From an uncultured Clostridia bacterium (GTDB lineage Bacteria; Bacillota; Clostridia; Oscillospirales; Ruminococcaceae): 12,622 nucleotides of DNA. The notes beneath the pieces were generated by a model. It searched no databases. It was given only the letters and a program-made list of their open reading frames with translations, and was not told the DNA's origin. A program made the position numbers and the translations under genes. Positions within the stretch are counted from its first letter, which is position 1. Every line of letters starts with the position of its first letter. The stretch lies in NCBI GenBank assembly GCA_947628385.1, contig CANQZS010000026.1:1-12622 (forward strand), read 5' to 3'. Below, one piece after another: positions 7,366 to 12,622 of the stretch.

Positions 7366-8985
7366 TTGAAGCGAGGTCTCCGTATACGAAATATAGCGTT
7401 TATTTTTTTGCTTGCGGCAGCACTGGCGCTGTCCTGCTGTGCCGAGGACGACGGCTCCGGATATACATTCAGAATGAATATAGAGGAAAATCCTCTTAAC
7501 CTTGACCCGCAGATGGCTGAGGACGAAAGCTCCTTGATGATAATTTCAAATATGATGGAGGGTCTGGTAAAAACATCGGATTCGGGCGGGATAGTTCCTG
7601 CGGCGGCTGAAAGATTTGAAATGTCTGAGGACGGTCTTACCTATACTTTTTATCTGAAGCAGAACAGAAAGTGGGAAAGCGCGGCAAAATATTCCTCATA
7701 TGTAAAAGCGGACGACTTTGTTTTTGCGTTCCGCAGGATATTTGATCCGGAGACAGATTCTCCGTACAGCAATGATTATCTTTGCATAAAGAACGGATCG
7801 GCGGTCATCAATGGTCTTTTACCTTTGGAGGAGCTTGGTGTAAGGGCTGTTGACGACCTTACGGTGGAATTTACGCTGGAATATCCGTATTACGATTTCC
7901 TGTCGCTGCTTACTAAGACGGCGGCAATGCCGTGCAGCAGGGATTTTTTTGAATTTACCGAGGGAAGATACGGAATGGCGGCGGATTCCTCCGCTTCAAA
8001 CGGAGCATTCTTTCTTAATGAGTGGAATTTTGACCCGTATTGGAACGATAACTACATAATCATGAGGAGAAACAAGTCGTATAACGAGACGGAAAAGGTT
8101 TATCCGTACAGCCTGAATTTCTTTATAACAGGAGACGCTTCCTCTGACGCAGAAAGCTTTGCAGAGGGAGATACGGACTGCTTTATTTCAGACGGAGCCG
8201 ATGAAAAGCTTCTTGCGGAAAATAAATATGTTTCTGCGGGAGTCAAAACTGCGGGACTTATTTTTGATCCGGATTCAAAGTATTTTAAGAACAGCATCTT
8301 CCGTGAGGCTCTTGCAAAGTCAATAAACAGGGAGGCGTATTCTCATACTCTTCCGGAGGGGCTTACGGAAGCCTTTGGGATTATCCCAAGCGGCATTACG
8401 GTTCAAGGAAAAAGCTACAGGAGCATCGTTCCGGACAGGGTATTGTCGGAATATGACGCGGGAGCCGCTCAGATATGGAGCTCCGCTCTTGGATCAATGG
8501 GTATCGGATCGGTGGATAATGTAAAGATAACCGTTCCCGACAGCTTTGCAGGGAGCGAAATGATCTACAGCATGACCGACCGCTGGAGGAACGAGCTGCT
8601 TTTTGACTGCGGCGTAGAAATAGTTTCACAGACGGAATACGAAGCCAAGCTTGCCGACGGAGATTTTGATATTGCTCTTATAGAAGTCAGCTGCAATGAC
8701 AATTCGCCATATGAATTCCTTAAATTCTTTTATGATGACGGCTTATTTGCAAAATATTCCGATCCGGAGCTTGTATCCACGGTAAACGGCATAAAAACAG
8801 CGGTAAGCCTTACCTCCGGAACGGAAAAAATAAAGAAAGCGGAATCCTTGATAATAAAGGATCACGCTTTTATCCCGCTTTGCTATGAAAATAAATACAT
8901 GATATACGGTGAAAATTCCGCTGACATTGTGTATTACCCGTTTATATCCTCAGTTTATTTCGGAGAGGCTAAAAGCTTTGATTAA
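7366..8985 (+). CDS. Family 5 extracellular substrate-binding lipoprotein (OppA/DppA-like)
   Basis: A protein of about 539 residues with a lipoprotein signal: basic MKRGLRIRN, hydrophobic IAFIFLLAAALAL, then SCC. Cys24 (or Cys25) is the likely lipidated residue, anchoring it outside the membrane. The mature part matches family 5 solute-binding proteins of peptide ABC transporters: NPLNLDPQMAEDES, ISNMMEGLVKTSDSG, PAAAERFEMSEDGLTYTFYL, then FREALAKSINREAYSHTLP in the second lobe. The length is typical (500-560). Likely ligands are oligopeptides, though nickel, haem or sugar binders share the fold. TTG at 7366 is chosen because GGGAG (7353-7357) lies 8 bases upstream. ATG at 7360 is only 2 bases from that site and would add two residues. 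No permease or ATPase gene is adjacent, so it is an orphan that would use a transporter encoded elsewhere. A strong terminator follows. Confidence 0.9.
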   Translation: MKRGLRIRNIAFIFLLAAALALSCCAEDDGSGYTFRMNIEENPLNLDPQMAEDESSLMIISNMMEGLVKTSDSGGIVPAAAERFEMSEDGLTYTFYLKQNRKWESAAKYSSYVKADDFVFAFRRIFDPETDSPYSNDYLCIKNGSAVINGLLPLEELGVRAVDDLTVEFTLEYPYYDFLSLLTKTAAMPCSRDFFEFTEGRYGMAADSSASNGAFFLNEWNFDPYWNDNYIIMRRNKSYNETEKVYPYSLNFFITGDASSDAESFAEGDTDCFISDGADEKLLAENKYVSAGVKTAGLIFDPDSKYFKNSIFREALAKSINREAYSHTLPEGLTEAFGIIPSGITVQGKSYRSIVPDRVLSEYDAGAAQIWSSALGSMGIGSVDNVKITVPDSFAGSEMIYSMTDRWRNELLFDCGVEIVSQTEYEAKLADGDFDIALIEVSCNDNSPYEFLKFFYDDGLFAKYSDPELVSTVNGIKTAVSLTSGTEKIKKAESLIIKDHAFIPLCYENKYMIYGENSADIVYYPFISSVYFGEAKSFD

Positions 8986-8990
8986 AGCTG

Positions 8991-9004
8991 CGGCGGAAAC
9001 GCCG
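8991..9004 (+). other. Small GAAA-loop hairpin after the binding-protein gene
   Basis: CGGCG-GAAA-CGCCG forms a 5 bp stem with a GNRA tetraloop, six bases after the stop codon of the binding protein and 24 bases before the terminator stem. It would be stable in RNA but has no T-run. It may simply protect the mRNA 3' end. Confidence 0.4.
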
Positions 9005-9028
9005 TGAACAGACGAACGGTATAAAATA

Positions 9029-9063
9029 AGAGCTTGGAGCAACAGACTCCAAGCTCTGTTTTT
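9029..9063. terminator. Bidirectional Rho-independent terminator
   Basis: A perfect 11 bp stem AGAGCTTGGAG/CTCCAAGCTCT (9029-9039 and 9047-9057) with a 7-base loop. On the plus strand it is followed by G then TTTTT (9059-9063), ending the substrate-binding protein transcript. On the minus strand it is followed by TATTTTAT, so it can also end the tRNA-Ser transcript arriving from the other side. The stem begins five bases past the tRNA CCA end, with the T5 run in between. It serves two convergent units. Confidence 0.88.
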
Positions 9064-9067
9064 ATGC

Positions 9068-9160
9068 TGGCGGAGAAGGAGGGATTCGAACCCTCGATGA
9101 GCTATCAACCCATACACGAGTTCCAGTCGTGCGCCATAAACCGGGCTAGGCGACTTCTCC
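9068..9160 (-). tRNA. tRNA-Ser (anticodon GGA)
   Basis: A 93-base class II tRNA on the minus strand. The acceptor stem GGAGAAG pairs with CTTCTCC, with discriminator G and an encoded CCA (complement of 9068-9070). The anticodon arm is CACGA-CTGGAAC-TCGTG, giving anticodon GGA (plus-strand bases 9122-9124), which reads UCC and UCU serine codons. The T arm is GAGGG-TTCGAAT-CCCTC. The long variable arm (about 19 bases) is diagnostic for serine, leucine or bacterial tyrosine tRNAs, and the anticodon settles serine. It has its own consensus promoter at 9198-9226 and shares the terminator at 9029-9063. It runs opposite to all protein genes in the window. Confidence 0.97.
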
Positions 9161-9197
9161 ATGCCGTTTACTGCCGTCATTTTTAAATGACTTGATT

Positions 9198-9226
9198 ATT
9201 ATAACATTTATTTTGAATGTTGTCAA
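9198..9226 (-). promoter_or_regulatory. Consensus promoter of tRNA-Ser
   Basis: Read on the minus strand: TTGACA (complement of 9221-9226), a 17-base spacer, and TATAAT (complement of 9198-9203). Both hexamers and the spacing match the consensus exactly. The predicted start is near 9191, about 30 bases before the mature tRNA 5' end at 9160, leaving a short leader for RNase P to remove. Runs of A lie just upstream of the -35 on this strand (plus 9227-9260) and look like an UP element. Confidence 0.92.
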
Positions 9227-9328
9227 GACTTTTTTCAAAAATATTTTTATTTTTTAGTAAGAAACAGAAAATTACCGATTTTTGTAAAAATACAGATAGT
9301 TTTTTTAGAAATTTTTTCGGAATTGCTC
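9227..9328. other. A/T-rich spacer between divergent promoters
   Basis: This stretch between the tRNA-Ser promoter (minus strand) and the pyrH promoter (plus strand) is very A/T-rich, with repeated T and A runs of five to seven bases. No reading frame, tRNA or strong stem was found. The runs probably act as UP elements for one or both promoters, or as curved DNA. Confidence 0.5.
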
Positions 9329-9357
9329 TTTACATATTGCCTAAAATGTAGTAAAAT
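9329..9357 (+). promoter_or_regulatory. Promoter of the pyrH-frr-uppS-cdsA operon
   Basis: A -35 TTTACA (9329-9334) and -10 TAAAAT (9352-9357) are 17 bases apart, each one mismatch from consensus, in an A/T-rich setting. The start of transcription would be near 9364, giving a leader of about 43 bases before pyrH. No operator or leader structure was recognised. Confidence 0.72.
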
Positions 9358-9406
9358 AAATTAAATACCTTTTTATTTTTTATCTTGCGAAAGGAATGAT
9401 CTTGAT

Positions 9407-10123
9407 ATGTCTGAACAACCGGTGTATAAAAGAATACTGCTTAAGCTCAGCGGCGAAGCACTTGCGGGTGACAAAAAGATCGGACTTGATTACTCGGTCA
9501 TTGGCAAAATTTGTGAAAGCATCAAAAAGTGCGCAGATGCCGGAGTTCAGGTCGGTATTGTGGTGGGAGGAGGAAATTTCTGGCGCGGACGCTCCAGCGG
9601 AGCAATGGACAGATCCCGTGCCGATCATATAGGAATGCTCGCTACTACCATGAATGCTCTTGCTGTTGCCGACGTTCTGGAATCTCTCGGAGCTGATGTC
9701 CGCGTACAGACGGCTATTGCTATGCATCAGGTGGCTGAGCCGTATATCAGGAATAAGGCGATCAGACATCTTGAAAAGGGAAGAATAGTTATCTTCGGCT
9801 GCGGTACGGGCAATCCGTTCTTTTCTACGGATACGGCTTCTACTCTAAGAGCTGCCGAAATAGAAGCGGATATTGTACTTAAAGCTACAATGGTAGACGG
9901 TGTTTATGACAAGGATCCCAACAAGTACCCTGACGCAGTTAAATACGATGAGCTAAGCTTCAATGACATTCTTGTCAAGAATCTTGCGGTAATGGACAGC
10001 ACGGCTGCTTCAATGTGTAAGGATAATAATATACCTATACTCGTATTCAATCTTAAAAGACCGGATAATATCTATGACGCGTGCTTCGGAAAAAAGGTCG
10101 GAACTATCGTTATCGACAGATAA
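9407..10123 (+). CDS. pyrH: UMP kinase (uridylate kinase)
   Basis: A 238-residue bacterial UMP kinase of the amino-acid-kinase fold. It phosphorylates UMP to UDP with ATP in pyrimidine nucleotide synthesis and is hexameric in the cytoplasm. Visible motifs are KRILLKLSGEAL (residues 8-19, phosphate-binding Lys/Gly loop), IVVGGGNFWRGR (51-62), RADHIGMLATTMNALA, FGCGTGNPFFSTDTAS and KATMVDGVYDKDP. The length is normal (235-245). It starts at ATG 9407 with AAAGGA (9390-9395) about 11 bases upstream. It is first in an operon with frr, uppS and cdsA, the standard Firmicute order. tsf and rpsB, which often precede it, are absent here; the tRNA-Ser gene sits upstream instead. Bacterial PyrH is typically inhibited by UTP and activated by GTP. 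Confidence 0.97.
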   Translation: MSEQPVYKRILLKLSGEALAGDKKIGLDYSVIGKICESIKKCADAGVQVGIVVGGGNFWRGRSSGAMDRSRADHIGMLATTMNALAVADVLESLGADVRVQTAIAMHQVAEPYIRNKAIRHLEKGRIVIFGCGTGNPFFSTDTASTLRAAEIEADIVLKATMVDGVYDKDPNKYPDAVKYDELSFNDILVKNLAVMDSTAASMCKDNNIPILVFNLKRPDNIYDACFGKKVGTIVIDR

Positions 10124-10138
10124 TATTAAATTCTGCCG

Positions 10139-10163
10139 GATATGGCTTCGGCGTTGCCGTATC
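10139..10163 (+). other. Hairpin in the pyrH-frr gap
   Basis: GATATGGC (10139-10146) pairs with GCCGTATC (10156-10163) through 8 bp including one G-T wobble, with a 9-base loop, within the 81-base gap between pyrH and frr. No T-run follows, so it is not a terminator. It may be an mRNA-stability or processing element, or chance. Confidence 0.35.
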
Positions 10164-10204
10164 TCTGCGGGCATGATCTTTACGCCGGGAAAAGGAGCTT
10201 TTTT

Positions 10205-10759
10205 ATGAACGAACAAATTTCAACCGCACAGAGCAAAATGGAAAAATGTATCAAAAGCCTTGAACATGAATTTTCTACCATAAGAGCCGGCAGAGCTAAT
10301 CCTGCGGTACTGGACAGGGTTCTTGTTGATTATTACGGAACTCCTACTCCTATTCAGCAGATGGCTGCGATCTCTGTTTCAGAGGCAAGGATACTCGTTG
10401 TTCAGCCATGGGATATGACTCAGCTCAAACCTATAGAAAAGGCTATACTTGCTTCCGATATAGGCATTACTCCTACAAACGACGGTAAGGTCCTCAGACT
10501 TGCGTTCCCTCAGCCTACGGAGGATCGCCGCAGGGAGCTCGTTAAACAGATCAAGAAATACGGCGAGGAAGCTAAGGTAACTATCAGAAACGTCAGACGT
10601 GATACAATGGAAAAATTCAAAGCTATGAAAAAGAACAGCGAGATCACGGAGGACGACCTGAAAAACCTTGAAAAGGATATTCAGAAGCTTACGGACAAGT
10701 TCTGCGATAATGTAGATGCGTCCGTTGCGGATAAGGAAAAAGAGATCATGTCCATATGA
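10205..10759 (+). CDS. frr: Ribosome recycling factor
   Basis: A 184-residue ribosome recycling factor, which with EF-G splits post-termination ribosomes. It shows the three-helix-bundle and hinge features of the family: KMEKCIKSLEHEFSTIRAGRANPAVLDRVLVDYYG at the N-terminus, then TPTPIQQMAAISV and DIGITPTNDGKVLRLAFP in the beta domain. The C-terminal helices include RRELVKQIKKYGEEAKVTIRN with the conserved RNVRRD. The length is one less than E. coli Frr (185). The ATG at 10205 is chosen because AAAGGAG (10191-10197) is 7 bases upstream. An in-frame ATG at 10142 would add 21 unrelated residues and has no good binding site. It follows pyrH by 81 bases and precedes uppS by 18. Confidence 0.97.
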   Translation: MNEQISTAQSKMEKCIKSLEHEFSTIRAGRANPAVLDRVLVDYYGTPTPIQQMAAISVSEARILVVQPWDMTQLKPIEKAILASDIGITPTNDGKVLRLAFPQPTEDRRRELVKQIKKYGEEAKVTIRNVRRDTMEKFKAMKKNSEITEDDLKNLEKDIQKLTDKFCDNVDASVADKEKEIMSI

Positions 10760-10777
10760 CAAAGGAGCGTTCGGGAT

Positions 10778-11488
10778 ATGATTGCTGACAAGGAAAGGCT
10801 TCCTGAGCATATCGGATTTATAATGGACGGAAACGGAAGATGGGCTGTCAAGCGCGGTCTGCCTCGGAAAATGGGACACAGAGAGGGCGCAAAGGCGTTC
10901 CGAAAAATTGCCAGATACTGTAAAACTATCGGGATAAAGTATATTACTTTCTATGCTTTTTCAACGGAAAACTGGAGACGTCCCGAGGACGAGGTAGATG
11001 AGATAATGCGTCTGTTCGGCGAGTATCTTGACGAAGTAAAGGATTTTGAAAAGGATAAGACCAGACTTATATTCATCGGGGATAAATCCGCTTTCCGCGA
11101 TGACCTTAGGGTACGAATGGAGGAAATCGAAAAAAGCTCGTCGGTATATGATGAAATGACTCTCATGATAGCAATGAATTACGGCGGAAGAGACGAGATA
11201 GTCAGAGCGGCAAGAGCTGCGGCTGAAATGGCTGTAAACAGGGAGATAAAGCCGTCTGACATTGATGAGAAGCTTTTTTCGGGTCTGCTTTATACGGGAG
11301 GGATACCGGACGCGGATCTTATAATACGTCCGAGCGGAGAAAAACGGATCTCAAATTTCCTGATATGGCAGTCAGCCTACTCCGAGCTGTATTTTACAGA
11401 CGTTCTCTGGCCGGATTTTTCTCCTGATGAGCTTGACAAGGCTATCAATGATTATGCTTCAAGGAGCAGACGGTTCGGCGGGGTATGA
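10778..11488 (+). CDS. uppS: Isoprenyl transferase (undecaprenyl diphosphate synthase)
   Basis: A 236-residue cis-prenyltransferase. It adds isopentenyl units to farnesyl diphosphate to make undecaprenyl diphosphate, the lipid carrier for peptidoglycan and wall polymers. The catalytic Asp17 is in HIGFIMDGNGRWA. AFSTENWRRP follows in the helix that lines the tunnel. The isopentenyl-diphosphate-binding Arg184 and Arg190 are in RPSGEKRISNF, equivalent to Arg194 and Arg200 of the E. coli enzyme. LIWQSAYSELYF and the terminal RRFGG are also conserved. It is slightly shorter than many homologues (about 245-255) because the N-terminal extension is short. The start ATG 10778 has AAAGGAG (10761-10767) 10 bases upstream. 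It lies between frr and cdsA in the usual order. Confidence 0.97.
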   Translation: MIADKERLPEHIGFIMDGNGRWAVKRGLPRKMGHREGAKAFRKIARYCKTIGIKYITFYAFSTENWRRPEDEVDEIMRLFGEYLDEVKDFEKDKTRLIFIGDKSAFRDDLRVRMEEIEKSSSVYDEMTLMIAMNYGGRDEIVRAARAAAEMAVNREIKPSDIDEKLFSGLLYTGGIPDADLIIRPSGEKRISNFLIWQSAYSELYFTDVLWPDFSPDELDKAINDYASRSRRFGGV

Positions 11489-11510
11489 AAAATTTCTGTA
11501 AGCATTTTTT

Positions 11511-11530
11511 CAGTCATAAACAGTCATAAA
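11511..11530 (+). repeat. Tandem 10-base repeat between uppS and cdsA
   Basis: CAGTCATAAA occurs twice back to back (11511-11520 and 11521-11530) in the 64-base gap, immediately before the A/T-rich cdsA ribosome binding region. No known operator was recognised. Slipped-strand duplication is the simplest explanation. Confidence 0.9.
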
Positions 11531-11552
11531 ATTTTAAAAGGAAGTTTATTAA

Positions 11553-12386
11553 ATGATAACCCGTATTATTTCGGCTATAGTGGGAATAGCAGTAGCGATA
11601 GGGATACTTTTCCTTTCGGATACTCCGGTATTTGACGCTGCTGTTGCGGCAATTTCGGTAATAATGATGTATGAGCTGTTTTCTGCGGGAGACTGCATGA
11701 AAAATAAGCTTCACAGTGCGATCTGCTTTGCGTTTGCGGTAATAACGCCGTTCCTTGTGGAATATACTGAAACTATGGAATATATCTGGATACTTTCCGG
11801 ATTCTGTACGCTTCTTTTGTTTATAGGACTGATCGCAAATCATAAGACCATAAAATATGAAAAGCTGAGCTACATGATAACGTCATCTATATTTTCCACA
11901 CTTCCTATGTGCTGCCTTGTATCAATGAAAAATCTTGACGACCTGCACGGGATATGCTATGTTGTGCTTTGCCTTGCAGGAGCTTGGCTCGGAGATTCGG
12001 GAGCGTATTTTGTGGGAACGTTCCTTGGAAAGAAAAAGCTCTGTCCTGAGATCTCGCCCAAGAAAACCGTTGAGGGAGCAGTCGGCGGCGTTATTACGGT
12101 AGGGATAGTTTTTGCGGTATATGCATTCTTTTACCATATGTATCAGGGATTCAGGGGATATGAATTCGATGTGAATTATGTATTCCTTGTTTTGATGGGC
12201 TTGATATGCGGAGTGCTTGGGATCATCGGAGATCTTTCCGCTTCGATAATAAAAAGACAATACGGAATAAAGGATTTCGGCAATATCATGCCGGGTCACG
12301 GAGGTCTTATGGACAGGTTCGACAGCGTTCTGTTCGTTGCGCCGTATATGCTGTTCGTACTCAGTCATTTCCCGCCGTTTAAATAA
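11553..12386 (+). CDS. cdsA: Phosphatidate cytidylyltransferase (CDP-diacylglycerol synthase)
   Basis: A 277-residue polytopic inner-membrane enzyme that makes CDP-diacylglycerol from CTP and phosphatidic acid, the branch point for phosphatidylglycerol and cardiolipin. About seven to eight hydrophobic segments are visible. The diagnostic motifs are GDSGAYFVGTFLGKKKLCPE, then SPKKTVEGAVGG (~169-178). The C-terminal CDP-alcohol signature runs from GDLSASIIKR (~226) through KDFGNIMPGHGG to MDRFDS (~253), with the metal-binding aspartates. The length matches the family (260-285). The start ATG 11553 has AAAGGAA (11537-11543) about 9 bases upstream. It follows uppS by 64 bases. In many Firmicutes dxr and rseP come next; here a P-loop kinase-like gene starts 20 bases later. 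Confidence 0.95.
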   Translation: MITRIISAIVGIAVAIGILFLSDTPVFDAAVAAISVIMMYELFSAGDCMKNKLHSAICFAFAVITPFLVEYTETMEYIWILSGFCTLLLFIGLIANHKTIKYEKLSYMITSSIFSTLPMCCLVSMKNLDDLHGICYVVLCLAGAWLGDSGAYFVGTFLGKKKLCPEISPKKTVEGAVGGVITVGIVFAVYAFFYHMYQGFRGYEFDVNYVFLVLMGLICGVLGIIGDLSASIIKRQYGIKDFGNIMPGHGGLMDRFDSVLFVAPYMLFVLSHFPPFK

Positions 12387-12406
12387 TATTTTAAGGAATG
12401 TGAAGT

Positions 12407-12622
12407 ATGGCTAAGGTTATAATGACCTGTGGGAGGATCTGCTGCGGCAAAAGCACGTATGCCGACAAGCTTCGCAGAGAGCTTAACGCTGTGGTGCTTT
12501 CCATAGATGAGGTCATGCTTGCTGTCTTCGGGCGCGATGCGGGGGATAAGCATGATGAATACGCTAAGGCTGTTGAAAAGCTCCTGCTTATCAACAGCCT
12601 TAGCGAATTCATCATGCTTATC
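12407..12622 (+). CDS. P-loop kinase-like ATP-binding protein, 5' part only (tail probably artefactual)
   Basis: 72 codons to the window edge without a stop. The N-terminus MAKVIMTCGRICCGKSTYAD holds a Walker A motif at Gly9-Thr17 (GRICCGKST), followed by VVLSIDEVMLAVFG with a conserved Asp34. This resembles small AAA_33/zeta-toxin-like nucleotide kinases of unknown substrate found in clostridia (usually about 150-190 residues). The start ATG 12407 has AAGGAA (12393-12398) 8 bases upstream. The reading from about codon 60 onward lies in the right arm of a near-perfect palindrome, whose bases are the reverse complement of codons 47-59, so the residues LINSLSEFIMLI are suspect. It follows cdsA by 20 bases and may belong to the same operon. 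No specific function can be assigned. Confidence 0.7.
   Translation, partial: MAKVIMTCGRICCGKSTYADKLRRELNAVVLSIDEVMLAVFGRDAGDKHDEYAKAVEKLLLINSLSEFIMLI
12545..12622. repeat. 78-base near-perfect palindrome at the window end
   Basis: The left arm 12545-12581 is the reverse complement of the right arm 12586-12622 at 35 of 37 positions, with loop TCCT (12582-12585). The only mismatches are A12561/A12606 and A12577/A12590. The left arm is plausible coding sequence of the kinase-like gene; the right arm is its fold-back. It ends exactly on the last base, as expected for a contig ending in a chimeric or foldback read, though a real hairpin cannot be excluded. Confidence 0.93.

Noticed and set aside
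10142..10204. Longer frr start at ATG 10142
   Set aside because: It would add 21 residues not found in ribosome recycling factors and overlaps the hairpin. ATG 10205 has a textbook AAAGGAG at 7 bases.
1..12622. CRISPR array, insertion sequence, prophage or toxin-antitoxin/defence system
   Set aside because: No spaced direct repeats, transposase, integrase or phage genes were seen. The P-loop protein at the end resembles zeta-like kinases only at fold level, with no antitoxin partner visible.

Overview
The window looks like chromosomal DNA from an anaerobic, fermentative Firmicute, most like a Ruminococcus/Oscillospiraceae gut or rumen clostridium. The reasons are the class III (oxygen-sensitive) ribonucleotide reductase with its radical-SAM activase, the Firmicute-type pyrH-frr-uppS-cdsA order, strong AAGGAG-type ribosome binding sites, Firmicute-like -35/-10 promoters, and a cytoplasmic GH2 glycosidase. 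The organism call is inferred from content and style, not from a marker gene search.

Layout. (1) 1-4217, + strand: a tightly packed probable operon. It holds the 3' end of a FabG-like short-chain dehydrogenase, a split ThrE/YjjPB-type exporter encoded by two genes, and a multidomain GH2 beta-galactosidase-family enzyme. (2) 4218-4401: a regulatory gap with a near-consensus promoter (TTGACA-17-TATACT) and a good NrdR box. A second, degenerate half-matching box lies 32 bp upstream over the -10. (3) 4402-7246: nrdD and nrdG, the anaerobic ribonucleotide reductase and its activating enzyme. (4) 7247-7359: a nested hairpin. (5) 7366-8985: an orphan family 5 (OppA-like) substrate-binding lipoprotein. 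(6) 8986-9406: a shared bidirectional terminator, tRNA-Ser(GGA) on the minus strand with a consensus promoter, an A/T-rich spacer, and the pyrH promoter. (7) 9407-12386, + strand: pyrH, frr, uppS, cdsA, covering UMP phosphorylation, ribosome recycling, the undecaprenyl carrier and CDP-diacylglycerol. (8) 12407-12622: the start of a P-loop kinase-like gene that runs into an almost perfect 78-base palindrome ending on the last base of the window.

How the parts work together. The nrd unit makes dNTPs anaerobically and appears to be repressed by NrdR. The pyrH-cdsA block is core growth metabolism. The first operon couples an intracellular glycosidase with a putative organic-acid or amino-acid exporter, so a carbohydrate/fermentation link is possible but unproven.

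I do not see a previously undescribed multi-gene system. The items most worth checking are the terminal fold-back palindrome (probably an assembly artefact that corrupts the last gene), the NrdR operator arrangement, the nested hairpin after nrdG, and the P-loop gene in the position where dxr often follows cdsA.
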